From NCBI GenBank assembly GCA_019359495.1, contig JAHHHF010000070.1, positions 124,001-188,000 on the forward strand: a stretch of 64,000 nucleotides of DNA, in the 5' to 3' direction. Below are positions 37,619 through 46,088 of this stretch, piece after piece. Below the pieces are notes generated by a model. It searched no databases. It saw only the letters and a program-made list of their open reading frames with translations, and was not told where the DNA came from. Position 1 is the first letter of the stretch. Every line of letters begins with the position of its first letter. A program made the position numbers and the translations under genes. This DNA comes from Goleter apudmare HA4340-LM2 (GTDB taxonomy: Bacteria; Cyanobacteriota; Cyanobacteriia; Cyanobacteriales; Nostocaceae).

Positions 37619-38767
37619 ATGCGTATAGCCTGGATTGGAAAAAAAACACCATTTTGTGGCAATGTTACCTACAGTCGGGAAATTACAAATGCCTTGCTAG
37701 ACCGAGGACATGAAGTTAGTTTTCTCCACTTTGCCCAAGAAGAATCGCAGTCTGACAATTGGCCAAATTTTCAAGAAGTTCCTCTTCCGTTCATTTATAA
37801 GTCCCAGGTATACACAATTCCTACCTTTAAAGCCACTAAGGTTTTAACTGATTCGCTAAGGGAAATCAAGCCAGATATAGTCCATGCTTCGCTGACTTTA
37901 TCTCCTTTAGATTTTGTTCTACCAGAAATTTGTGAGCAACTGAATCTACCCTTGATTGCCACTTTCCACACGCCATTTGCAGGCAAAGGGGCAAAACTAA
38001 TCTCAGGAACACAATTTTTGGCCTACCAACTCTATGCGCCTTTTTTAGGTAACTACGATCGCGTCATTGTCTTTTCTCAAATTCAGCGAGACTTGTTGGC
38101 ACGTTTGGGTGTACCGGATGCAAAGATTGCTGTCATTCCCAACGGGGTGGACGTTGCTAAATATTCACCCGGGCCTTCTCAAATCAAAACTGAATTTCAA
38201 GCTGAACGCTTATTTGTTTACCAAGGACGCATCGCCCCAGAAAAAAATGTGGAAGCCTTACTACGGGCCTGGAAGCAGTCAGAGATGGGGCTGAATAGTA
38301 AGTTATTGATTGTGGGTGATGGTCCTTTGAAGCCTTCCTTGCAGCCGTTTTATGGTGCAGAATCCGGGATTATCTGGCTAGGATTTATTGCAGATGAAAA
38401 TAGGCGCATCGAAATTTTACGGGGTGCAGATGTATTTATTTTGCCTTCTGTGGTAGAAGGTTTATCTCTATCTCTGTTAGAAGCAATGTCATCTGGGTTA
38501 GCTTGTTTAGCCACTGATGTAGGTGCAGATGGAGAAGTCTTGGAAAAAGGGGCTGGTGTCATTCTCAGTACAAAAACTGTGCGATCGCAATTAAAAACCC
38601 TGTTACCGTTATTCCAAGATCATCAAGAGTTAACAACCCTCCTGGGACAGAAAGCGAGAAAGCGAGTCTTAGAACGCTATGACCTCACCAAGAATATCAC
38701 TCTGCTAGAAAGACTTTATACTGAAGTTTTATATCAGAAACCTATACAGCTCAGTCGCGGAGCATAA
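37619..38767 (+). CDS. GT4 family glycosyltransferase
   Basis: 382 residues, GT-B fold. N-terminal domain: MRIAWIGKKTPFCGNVTYSR and ALLDRGHEVSFLHF; the mid-region has ATFHTPFAGKGAKL. C-terminal domain: VYQGRIAPEKNVEALLRAWK (nucleotide-sugar site), LLIVGDGPLKPSL and the E-x7-E retaining motif VVEGLSLSLLEAMSSGLA. It belongs to the GT4 retaining group used for lipid-linked glycans and glycolipids; donor and acceptor are not predictable. It is monocistronic and convergent with the metalloprotease gene. Confidence 0.82.
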   Translation: MRIAWIGKKTPFCGNVTYSREITNALLDRGHEVSFLHFAQEESQSDNWPNFQEVPLPFIYKSQVYTIPTFKATKVLTDSLREIKPDIVHASLTLSPLDFVLPEICEQLNLPLIATFHTPFAGKGAKLISGTQFLAYQLYAPFLGNYDRVIVFSQIQRDLLARLGVPDAKIAVIPNGVDVAKYSPGPSQIKTEFQAERLFVYQGRIAPEKNVEALLRAWKQSEMGLNSKLLIVGDGPLKPSLQPFYGAESGIIWLGFIADENRRIEILRGADVFILPSVVEGLSLSLLEAMSSGLACLATDVGADGEVLEKGAGVILSTKTVRSQLKTLLPLFQDHQELTTLLGQKARKRVLERYDLTKNITLLERLYTEVLYQKPIQLSRGA

Positions 38768-38998
38768 ACAGTTATTTTTAATTGATTTTTTTGGGTTTAA
38801 TTTTTGGAGATTACACCGATACTCAAGTACTTCTAGCAAATTCAACAATAGCAGTATCAAAGAAGCGATCGCAAAGTTAAGTAATACCAGAAAATTTAAC
38901 AGGCGATCGCTAGAAGCTGTCAACAGAAATATTTTCTGTAGTTGTTAATTGTTCAATTTTTTATACAGTGATTCTGGTAGCTTTACATTTAATTTTAG

Positions 38999-39790
38999 TC
39001 ACTCTAAAGTCCACCCCAAGCTAGTTGGTTGTTCATAGACCCGCTTTAAAGTATTCACATCTCTAGGTGAGATAAGCGGAGGATTGCGAACTTGGGCAAA
39101 ATATAACGCATCGGTTGGTAGCGGACTATGACCCCAAATTCCCAAAGCGTGACCGAGTTCATGGCGAATGGCGGCTTGGACATATCCACCTGTTTGGCTG
39201 GGACTCAGCAAGATAGTCAAGCGGTGGGATAAAGTGTTGTTTTTGCTGTATGTTTCGTAGCTGGTTTGAGCCGAACGCGCACGGGGGACTTTATCTCCAC
39301 GAGAAATTTGCAGGGGTGGCGCTTTTCGCACAATCTTGATGTCAGCTACTTCCGGCTGTGAGACTATCAGCAAAGGTAAATAAGTACTCCACTCTTGTAC
39401 AGCCTCTAAAACACTTTGCTCCCATACTTGGGCTTGTTGGTTGCTAACACCTGTTGGAGATTCTACATAAACTCTCACAGGAAACTGCGACCAAACTAAG
39501 TAGCCAACTTGGACGGGTGTGATTTGAGCAAAGTAATCACCGCTATTGCTGCTATCTTGCCACTCTGCCAATGTTTGGGGAAGGGGATGAGGTTTTTGGG
39601 GAGAGATAGGCAGAGAAATTTTTGACTCCTTACCAGATTTAGGTGAATTTGTCAATAAAGCTGGAGATGGCAGCCTAGTTAAAATTACAAGCAGTCCTGT
39701 GCCAATAAATAAGGTAAGGGCTGCAAGTAAGCGCCATGAAATGACCTTGATGAAGGTTGTAAGTATTGGGTGTTGGGTGATTTTCCCCAT
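38999..39790 (-). CDS. Membrane-anchored matrixin-like (M10A) zinc metalloprotease
   Basis: About 263 residues from ATG 39790. The frame stays open to ATG 39823, but that would overlap the end of secG; 39790 lies 11 bp after the secG stop with an AGGA site in front. One N-terminal membrane segment (ISWRLLAALTLFIGTGLLVI) is followed by a P/S-rich linker. The catalytic domain has the metzincin motif HELGHALGIWGH (H-E-x2-H-x2-G-x2-H). It would act at the outer face of the membrane. Tight linkage behind secG suggests cotranscription; target unknown. Confidence 0.8.
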   Translation of the reverse strand: MGKITQHPILTTFIKVISWRLLAALTLFIGTGLLVILTRLPSPALLTNSPKSGKESKISLPISPQKPHPLPQTLAEWQDSSNSGDYFAQITPVQVGYLVWSQFPVRVYVESPTGVSNQQAQVWEQSVLEAVQEWSTYLPLLIVSQPEVADIKIVRKAPPLQISRGDKVPRARSAQTSYETYSKNNTLSHRLTILLSPSQTGGYVQAAIRHELGHALGIWGHSPLPTDALYFAQVRNPPLISPRDVNTLKRVYEQPTSLGWTLE

Positions 39791-39800
39791 TTCCCTATCC

Positions 39801-40034
39801 TTATTTAGGTAGCCAACCAGCACTTAAAACTACGGTTAAACCCATAAAAACTACTGTCAGCGCCCAAGTGACTCGGTTCAATGTATTTTCTGCACTCTTG
39901 GTGCTGCTAAACAATTGGGCTTGTCCACCAATGGCGCCAATCCCGTCACCTTTGGGGCTATGTAGCAACACCAAGACAATTAAACCGGCGGCGGAAAGTG
40001 CCCAAATGCCTTGCACAATGTTAGAAACTGTCAT
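39801..40034 (-). CDS. secG: Protein translocase subunit SecG
   Basis: 77 residues, normal for SecG. Two membrane helices (VQGIWALSAAGLIVLVLLHS at about 6-25 and VTWALTVVFMGLTVVLSAGW at 53-72) flank the conserved loop SPKGDGIGAIGGQAQLFSST, the SecG hallmark. It is part of the SecYEG channel, whose SecY is encoded at 53.5 kb in this window. The metalloprotease gene follows after about 10 bp. Confidence 0.93.
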   Translation of the reverse strand: MTVSNIVQGIWALSAAGLIVLVLLHSPKGDGIGAIGGQAQLFSSTKSAENTLNRVTWALTVVFMGLTVVLSAGWLPK

Positions 40035-40176
40035 GGTAGGAATCTAAATAGATAGTAAATTTCAAAACGGCAGGAAGAGCTAACAGTTAATAATTAACAG
40101 CTAACCGCCTTCCATTTTACAAGAAAGCTGGCTGAAAGCCCCGAAATGAATACCTAAAAACCCAAAAAATTTTGCA

Positions 40177-40353
40177 TCATGAACGTCTTTTAAGTTGCAG
40201 GACATCAGGTGATTGACGACGCAAGATGACCATATCGTCACGACTCCAGAAGACTAGAGCCATACAAACAAAGTCTACAAAGATGGGTTTTATTAGTGTA
40301 GCCGCACCCTTGAGGCTGTCAGTGATCAAAGTGGAATGCCGCAATGTAGTCAC
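40177..40353 (-). CDS. Possible 58-residue small protein upstream of secG
   Basis: GTG at 40353 opens 58 codons ending TGA at 40177. The product begins MTTLRHSTLITDSLKGAATL, has a mildly hydrophobic middle (IKPIFVDFVCMALVFW) and a basic end (RDDMVILRRQSPDVLQLKRR). Codon and amino-acid use look protein-like and no other feature explains the region. Against it: a GTG start without a clear ribosome site and a short length. It is on the same strand as secG, 143 bp upstream. I do not recognise the family. Confidence 0.4.
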   Translation of the reverse strand: MTTLRHSTLITDSLKGAATLIKPIFVDFVCMALVFWSRDDMVILRRQSPDVLQLKRRS

Positions 40354-40417
40354 CCCTGGCGGGTGATAAAAAATGGTTTTAAAATGGTGAAATCTTTAAT
40401 TCTTTCAGGGTGCAGAT

Positions 40418-40915
40418 ATGTCTTCATATAATGAAACCTTAGATTGGCAATTTGAATCAAGTAATCTTTATATGCCAATTTACTACAAAGGCGATTTGGT
40501 TGGTTTTTTAAACCAAGAATATGCTAGTGAAATTATTAAATTTTTGAATGAGGAAGAAGTTTTAACTAAAGCATTGAAAAAAGCTTGTACTGATTTACTC
40601 CAAAAAACTGGCGGTGATACCAGTCAAGTCAAACATATGATGAAAAAATATATCAAAATCAGCGAACGTCCCAAGTATGGCACGAGAGCGATCGCTGTTT
40701 TACTGAATCAACGACAAAAGGAACTAGACTTGAATAGTCAGGAGTTTACTAAATTCTGCGATACTTTCAAAGTATCCCCAACTGAACTGAATAATATTTA
40801 TACTGGGGAAGTAGTTGATGATATCTTATTAGCCCCCCTCTCACGTATATTAGGGATTTCAAAAGAACGATTGTTGGCAGTACGAGATGGTTCAGAGGAA
40901 GAAAGTGCTGCATAA
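40418..40915 (+). CDS. Cyanobacterial hypothetical protein with C-terminal helix-turn-helix-like region
   Basis: 165 residues, mostly helical, no membrane segment. The N-terminal half (SSYNETLDWQFESSNLYMPI; FLNQEYASEIIKFLNEEEVL) resembles nothing I can name. The C-terminal half, about 95-155 (QKELDLNSQEFTKFCDTFKV, SPTELNNIYTGEV, PLSRILGISKERLLAV), has the spacing of an XRE-type helix-turn-helix. It could be a DNA-binding regulator; this is inference. Monocistronic, with a long upstream region. Confidence 0.6.
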   Translation: MSSYNETLDWQFESSNLYMPIYYKGDLVGFLNQEYASEIIKFLNEEEVLTKALKKACTDLLQKTGGDTSQVKHMMKKYIKISERPKYGTRAIAVLLNQRQKELDLNSQEFTKFCDTFKVSPTELNNIYTGEVVDDILLAPLSRILGISKERLLAVRDGSEEESAA

Positions 40916-41183
40916 ATAAGTAATGACAGTAATGGCAAAATCAACTTACAGTCAATCTCAGATGATTAAAACTGGGGTTGACTACGGATATTGAGAATAC
41001 AGGCGTTCGCCACAAAATTACTCTTCAAGAGCGATCGCCCACGACTTATGCTTAGATATATGACAAACTTTTATCTGTCTGCCAGCAATTTACCACGACG
41101 AATTTTTAGTTAAATTTTGTTAAGATTGACACGGCGTTAGTACATCCTCCCCAACCACCCATTCCCTACCTGAGAGAAACTTG

Positions 41184-42878
41184 ATGCTGCGACTTGAACA
41201 TATCAGTAAAATTTATCCTACAGGCGAAGTTCTCAAAGATATCAACTGGGAAGTAAAACCAGGCGATCGCATTGGCTTAGTCGGTGTTAACGGTGCTGGG
41301 AAATCTACCCAGTTAAAAATTATCTCTGGGGAAATTGAACCCAGTGCTGGTGAAATAATTCGTCCTGCTAGCTTACATATAGCTTATCTCAGCCAAGAAT
41401 TTGAAGTAGATCCCACTCGCACGGTTAGAGAAGAACTTTGGACTGTCTTCAAAGAAGCTAACCAAGTGCAGTTGTCCCTCGCACAGGTAACGCGAGAGAT
41501 GGAAAGCGCTACCCCAGAAGAATTAGACAATCTCATCAACAAGTTAGATCGCTTACAGCGCCAATTTGAAGCCTTGGATGGCTACGGCTTAGAGTCCCGT
41601 ATTGGCAAGATTTTACCAGAAATGGGCTTTGAACCAGAAGATGGCGATCGCCTAGTTAGCGCTTTCTCTGGTGGCTGGCAAATGCGGATGAGTTTGGGTA
41701 AGATCCTGCTGCAAAAACCCGATTTATTGCTACTGGACGAACCGACAAACCACCTAGATTTAGAAACCATTGAGTGGCTAGAAAATTACCTCAAAGGGTT
41801 AACTACCCCAATGGTGATAGTTTCCCATGACCGGGAGTTCCTTGACCGCCTCTGCACCCAAATCGTGGAAACCGAACGTGGTGTATCCTCTACATATCTC
41901 GGTAATTACTCGGCGTACCTGCAACAGAAAGCTGAAAATCAATCAGCCCAACTGAGTGCTTACGAGCGACAGAAAAAAGAACTAGAGAAACAACAAGCCT
42001 TTGTTGATAGATTTCGCGCCAGTGCTACCCGCAGTACTCAAGCCAAAAGCCGCGAAAAGCAACTAGACAAAGTTGAACGCATCGAAGCACCCACGGCTGG
42101 AGTGAGAACCTTACATTTCCGCTTTCCCCCTGCGCCCCGTAGTGGAAGGGAAGTAGTGCAAATTAAGGATTTGACACATACCTATGGTGACAAGATTTTG
42201 TTCCTTGGGGCTAACCTACTAATTGAAAGAGGCGATCGCATTGCTTTTCTCGGCCCGAATGGCGCAGGGAAATCGACGCTACTGCGGATAATTATGGGTA
42301 CAGAACCAGCCACAGAAGGCAGCGTTGCGCTAGGCGAACATAATGTTATCCCCGGTTATTTTGAACAAAATCAGGCAGAAGCTTTGGACTTAAAGAAAAC
42401 CGTCATGGAAACTATCCATGATGAGGTTCCAGATTGGAAAAACGAAGAAGTCCGCACGCTTTTGGGTAGCTTTTTATTCACTGGCGACACCGTATTTAAA
42501 CAGGTAGGAGCATTGAGTGGGGGTGAAAAAGCGCGTTTAGCTTTAGCAAAAATGCTCCTACGTCCAGCGAATTTACTAATTTTGGATGAGCCGACAAATC
42601 ACTTAGATATCCCAGCGAAAGAAATGCTGGAAGAAGCCATCCAGAACTACGATGGCACAGCGATTGTAGTTTCCCACGACCGCTATTTTATCTCCCAGGT
42701 AGCCAACAAGATAGTTGAAATTCGTGATGGTGAATTCCGTATGTATTTAGGGAATTATCATTACTATCTGGAGAAAACTGCGGAAGAAAAAGAACAAGCA
42801 AGGTTAGAAGCGATCGCCGCAGAAAAAGCTGCAAAGAAGGCTGCTAAAGCTACTAAGACTTCTGCAAAGCGAAAATGA
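41184..42878 (+). CDS. ABC-F family ATPase (Uup/EttA-like translation factor type)
   Basis: 564 residues from ATG 41184 (a TTG directly before it opens the frame). Two ABC domains without membrane parts: Walker A GVNGAGKST and GPNGAGKST, signatures FSGGWQMRMSLG and LSGGEKARLALA, Walker B LLLLDEPTNHLD and LLILDEPTNHLD. The linker between them (about 245-315) is the basic, helical interdomain arm (YERQKKELEKQQAFVDRFRA) of ABC-F proteins. The C-terminus is rich in Lys/Ala/Glu. ABC-F proteins bind the ribosomal E site and rescue or tune translation. A GC-rich hairpin lies 78 bp past the stop. Confidence 0.92.
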   Translation: MLRLEHISKIYPTGEVLKDINWEVKPGDRIGLVGVNGAGKSTQLKIISGEIEPSAGEIIRPASLHIAYLSQEFEVDPTRTVREELWTVFKEANQVQLSLAQVTREMESATPEELDNLINKLDRLQRQFEALDGYGLESRIGKILPEMGFEPEDGDRLVSAFSGGWQMRMSLGKILLQKPDLLLLDEPTNHLDLETIEWLENYLKGLTTPMVIVSHDREFLDRLCTQIVETERGVSSTYLGNYSAYLQQKAENQSAQLSAYERQKKELEKQQAFVDRFRASATRSTQAKSREKQLDKVERIEAPTAGVRTLHFRFPPAPRSGREVVQIKDLTHTYGDKILFLGANLLIERGDRIAFLGPNGAGKSTLLRIIMGTEPATEGSVALGEHNVIPGYFEQNQAEALDLKKTVMETIHDEVPDWKNEEVRTLLGSFLFTGDTVFKQVGALSGGEKARLALAKMLLRPANLLILDEPTNHLDIPAKEMLEEAIQNYDGTAIVVSHDRYFISQVANKIVEIRDGEFRMYLGNYHYYLEKTAEEKEQARLEAIAAEKAAKKAAKATKTSAKRK

Positions 42879-42955
42879 AGTAGTTGATAGTAGTGATAAT
42901 CAAGTATTACTAGTATTGACTCCACGTAATACTAAATTTTGTTTAAAAACCAGTG

Positions 42956-42979
42956 CCCCGACTTCTCGAAAAGTCGGGG
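42956..42979 (+). terminator. Hairpin after the ABC-F gene
   Basis: Perfect 9-bp stem CCCCGACTT (42956-42964)/AAGTCGGGG (42971-42979), loop of 6. A poor U-tract follows, so termination would be weak. The same palindrome type occurs widely between Nostoc genes, so it may equally be an interspersed repeat. Confidence 0.55.
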
Positions 42980-43189
42980 TTCTAAGGCTGCAAGTTTTCA
43001 CAACCAAGTATATAGCCACATTAAGGCCAAAAAATTATCACAAAAAATATGCAAGAAGTTCTAAACTTCAAAAAAATCTAAAAAAATCTCAATCATTCAT
43101 AAAAGAAGTTAATAAGCAGAAATTCACTTGCGACGGTGATGAGCAGTGGTATCATTCGGGTATTACAAAAAGTAAAGGGCAATTTTACT

Positions 43190-44788
43190 ATGACCAAGGC
43201 ACCTGTTGCTCCTGTGGTGCTAGTCATTTTAGACGGATGGGGCTACTGCGAGGAGACGCGAGGAAACGCTATTGACGCCGCTCAAACTCCAGTCATGGAT
43301 AGCTTATGGACAGCTTATCCACACACCCTCATTCGCACCTCAGGAAAAGCCGTGGGGTTGCCAGAAGGTCAAATGGGCAACTCAGAAGTTGGTCATTTGA
43401 ACATTGGCGCAGGGCGAGTAGTACCACAGGAATTGGTACGCATCTCAGATGCCGTTGAAGACGGTTCTATCCTCAGCAACCCAGCACTTGTGAAAATTTG
43501 CCAAGAAGTTCGTGATCGCAGTGGCAAGCTGCATCTGGTAGGGCTTTGTTCTGAAGGTGGGGTACATTCCCATATCTCCCATCTGTTCGGACTACTGGAC
43601 TTAGCCAAGCAAGAGCGAATTTCAGAAGTTTGTATCCACGCAATCACCGATGGTCGTGATACTACCCCCACTGAGGGTATAAAAACAATCGGGCTGTTGC
43701 AAGACTACTTAGACAGCATCGGTATTGGCCAGATAGCTACCCTTAGCGGTCGCTACTACGCAATGGATCGCGATCACCGTTGGGATCGGGTCAAAAGAGC
43801 CTATGATGTGATCACAGAAGATGGTCAGGGTGACGGTCGCCGGGCTATGGAGGTCTTAAAAGCATCTTATGCTGAGGGTGTGACAGATGAATTCATCGTG
43901 CCATTACGAATTGCTCCTGGGGCAATAGCACCAGGAGATGGGGTGATATTTTTCAACTTCCGCCCTGATCGCGCCAGACAATTGACTCAAGCCTTTGTGA
44001 GTCGTGACTTTAAAGGCTTTGCAAGAGAGCAAATCACACCGCTATCCTTTGCTACCTTTACGCAATACGATTCAGACTTACCAGTAGCTGTGGCTTTTGA
44101 ACCCCAAAATCTCAGTAACATTTTGGGAGAAGTCATAGCTAACAAGGGTTTAAAACAGTTTCGCACTGCCGAAACCGAAAAATATGCCCACGTCACCTAC
44201 TTCTTCAATGGTGGTTTAGAGGAACCTTGCCCAGGAGAGGACCGAGAATTGGTAAGTAGTCCAATGGTGGCGACCTATGACAAAGCGCCAGCGATGTCAG
44301 CAGATAAAGTTACAGATGTAGCGATCGCCGCCATTAAAAAGTCCATTTACTCCCTAGTTGTCATCAACTACGCCAACCCAGATATGGTAGGGCATACTGG
44401 TCAAATTGAGGCTACGGTTACCGGGGTGGAAACAGTTGATCGTTGTTTGGGTCGCCTACTCGCCAGCATTATCAAAGTCGGGGGTACAACAATTATTACA
44501 GCCGACCACGGTAACGCCGAGTATATGCTAGACGATGCAGGTAATCCGTGGACAGCTCACACCACTAACCCGGTGCCCTTAATCTTGGTGGAAGGAGAGA
44601 AAGTAAAAATACCTGGACATGCGACAAATGTTGAATTACGCAGCGATGGCAAGCTAGCCGACATTGCCCCCACAATTCTGGAGATTTTACAACTACCCCA
44701 GCCCCCAGAGATGACAGGGCGATCGCTCCTGAAAACAGCAGAATATGACGTGCAACGCACTCGTACTCCTGTGCCAGCCGGTATTTGA
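43190..44788 (+). CDS. gpmI: 2,3-bisphosphoglycerate-independent phosphoglycerate mutase
   Basis: 532 residues from ATG 43190; an upstream ATG at 43136 would add 18 residues before the family start MTKAPVAPVVLVILDGWGYC. It interconverts 3- and 2-phosphoglycerate with two Mn2+ ions. VLVILDGWG gives the first metal Asp, MGNSEVGHLNIGAGR contains the phosphoserine nucleophile, HAITDGRDTTP and NFRPDRARQLT line the substrate site, and NYANPDMVGHTG and ITADHGNAEYM give further metal ligands. Length is normal. A nested palindrome follows the stop codon. Confidence 0.94.
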   Translation: MTKAPVAPVVLVILDGWGYCEETRGNAIDAAQTPVMDSLWTAYPHTLIRTSGKAVGLPEGQMGNSEVGHLNIGAGRVVPQELVRISDAVEDGSILSNPALVKICQEVRDRSGKLHLVGLCSEGGVHSHISHLFGLLDLAKQERISEVCIHAITDGRDTTPTEGIKTIGLLQDYLDSIGIGQIATLSGRYYAMDRDHRWDRVKRAYDVITEDGQGDGRRAMEVLKASYAEGVTDEFIVPLRIAPGAIAPGDGVIFFNFRPDRARQLTQAFVSRDFKGFAREQITPLSFATFTQYDSDLPVAVAFEPQNLSNILGEVIANKGLKQFRTAETEKYAHVTYFFNGGLEEPCPGEDRELVSSPMVATYDKAPAMSADKVTDVAIAAIKKSIYSLVVINYANPDMVGHTGQIEATVTGVETVDRCLGRLLASIIKVGGTTIITADHGNAEYMLDDAGNPWTAHTTNPVPLILVEGEKVKIPGHATNVELRSDGKLADIAPTILEILQLPQPPEMTGRSLLKTAEYDVQRTRTPVPAGI

Positions 44789-44793
44789 AAATC

Positions 44794-44878
44794 CCTTGAC
44801 TGCGCTAAAGTCGGGGAATTCTAGAGTTTGTCTACGGCAAAGGCTTTAGCCTAATCGTAGACACAACTCTAGTCAAGG
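44794..44878. repeat. Nested cruciform/hairpin element after gpmI
   Basis: Three concentric inverted repeats: outer CCTTGACT (44794-44801)/AGTCAAGG (44871-44878); middle CTAGAGTTTGTCTACG (44821-44836)/CGTAGACACAACTCTAG (44856-44872), complementary except for one bulged base; inner AGGCT-tt-AGCCT (44841-44852). It may end or stabilise the gpmI transcript, though no U-tract follows, or be an interspersed structural repeat. Confidence 0.6.
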
Positions 44879-45042
44879 AACTGTCATTGACCATATCCTT
44901 TGGATTGGCTGTGTCCATTGCAAACCAAATTATCTCAGGACTCAGGGAGCAAGAAAAACCAACCTATTGACCTATATTTTGATCAGCATTCCAGTCAGCA
45001 TTATGGATACTATTGATCCAATTGAGACGCATATCAGCTGAT

Positions 45043-45405
45043 TCAACTTGCTTTGACTTCATCTATTGACGCTTCCGCAGCTGTAGCCAATCTATCCATT
45101 ACAGCCCTGCCAATGATTGCTACTTCACTCAATGGCATGGACTTGATATACTTGACTATCTGGTTAACATCCGAGGATTCTGATACTGGCTTCACACCCA
45201 AGAAATTAAGCAGTTCCTCCATCGTGTACCCCGCTCTGGCGGCGATGTTAGCTAAATTCTCGGTATCTGGGATAGATTCTCCCTTTTCCCACAGTTGTAC
45301 CGCAGTAGCAGAAACTCCCAGAAGCTTACCAAAAGCCCTTTGACTCATAGAGCCACGAGCCATTTTTACTACTTCAATAAGTTTCTTTCTAGCCTTTAAA
45401 TCCAC
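45043..45405 (-). CDS. XRE-family helix-turn-helix regulator
   Basis: The frame is open from TTG 45540 (165 codons), but the first 45 codons overlap a pair of palindromic repeats that look like operators, so GTG 45405 (120 residues) is preferred with moderate confidence. The HTH covers about residues 5-65 of the shorter form: KKLIEVVKMARGSMSQRAFG, KLLGVSATAVQLWEKGESIP, DTENLANIAARAGYTMEELL. The C-terminal part (VNQIVKYIKSMPLSEVAIIG) is helical and may dimerise. It is probably autoregulated through the repeats upstream. It is divergent from an unknown gene and lies between gpmI and prfA. Confidence 0.72.
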   Translation of the reverse strand: MDLKARKKLIEVVKMARGSMSQRAFGKLLGVSATAVQLWEKGESIPDTENLANIAARAGYTMEELLNFLGVKPVSESSDVNQIVKYIKSMPLSEVAIIGRAVMDRLATAAEASIDEVKAS

Positions 45406-45472
45406 TGCTGTAATATTTATTGCTTTTAACTTACTAGTCTGCTTTCTTGCTCGTAAATATTTAACTGAGGCA

Positions 45473-45541
45473 TTTACAAGTTTGCTAGCAAATGGTATTC
45501 TACATTTAGAATTGTAGTTTACAAGTTTGCCTGCAAGCAAA
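45473..45541. promoter_or_regulatory. Paired palindromic operator candidates of the XRE gene
   Basis: A 13-bp direct repeat TTTACAAGTTTGC occurs at 45473-45485 and 45518-45530. Each copy runs into a palindrome: TTTGCTAGCAAA (perfect, 45481-45492) and TTTGCCTGCAAGCAAA (one mismatched pair, 45526-45541). The second is also overlapped by TTGTA-gtt-TACAA (45512-45524). Placement just upstream of the likely start suggests binding by the XRE protein. Confidence 0.5.
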
Positions 45542-45632
45542 TCTATTTAGAAAGCATAGATAGACCAATTCATTTTATCGTGAAAATTCTTGGCAGCGAG
45601 CTTGTAGTCAAATTATCGGATTAAGGTGCATC

Positions 45633-46079
45633 ATGTTTCGCAGGCTACGTAAAGGTAACTCATATCGCCGCAAAGGTAAAAACCTCATAGCCACTAATAA
45701 AATTAAACCAGAACAGTGGAACATTTCGGAAACAGAGGCCAAAGAAGCACTCCAAGCTCAAGGCTACAAGGTCAAACAAATCAAAAAGATTAACTGCCTC
45801 AAATATCAAATATGCATTTCTTTTTGGGATGAACAAGGTAACGTGTGCAGCAGCTTTTTCAGCTATCGGATTTTTATACGTTGGCAAAAGGAAGTAGAAA
45901 AGTTAATTAGTAGCTGCCAAACCCTGAAAGATTGGACAAAGTTGAATTACTTCATGCGGTACGAATTTGTTTATTACTATTATCCCCGCGAGATAGAAGA
46001 GACATTGCAAGCGGCATTAGAAAACCGCCTGAGTGTGTTGGATTTAACAGCACCACAAGCGGTTTTCCAGGTTATTTAA
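45633..46079 (+). CDS. Hypothetical protein, 148 residues
   Basis: A basic, soluble protein (MFRRLRKGNSYRRKGKNLIA at the start). The segment SETEAKEALQAQGYKVKQIK followed by CLKYQICISFWDEQGNVCSS has an alpha-beta pattern, and RWQKEVEKLISSCQTLKDWT is helical. No membrane segment and no catalytic motif that I recognise. It is divergent from the XRE gene (about 90 bp from the repeat region), so the two could be a regulator-target pair. It converges with prfA, 9 bp between stops. Confidence 0.5.
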   Translation: MFRRLRKGNSYRRKGKNLIATNKIKPEQWNISETEAKEALQAQGYKVKQIKKINCLKYQICISFWDEQGNVCSSFFSYRIFIRWQKEVEKLISSCQTLKDWTKLNYFMRYEFVYYYYPREIEETLQAALENRLSVLDLTAPQAVFQVI

Positions 46080-46088
46080 ATACAACAG

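Noticed and set aside
42916-43275. 119-codon plus-strand frame before gpmI
   Set aside because: It runs through a palindrome and overlaps the true N-terminus of gpmI in another frame; the composition is basic and unstructured, with no homologue recognised.
45406-45540. N-terminal 45 codons of the XRE frame from TTG 45540
   Set aside because: A TTG start without a ribosome site, and the sequence is explained by duplicated palindromic operator-like DNA.
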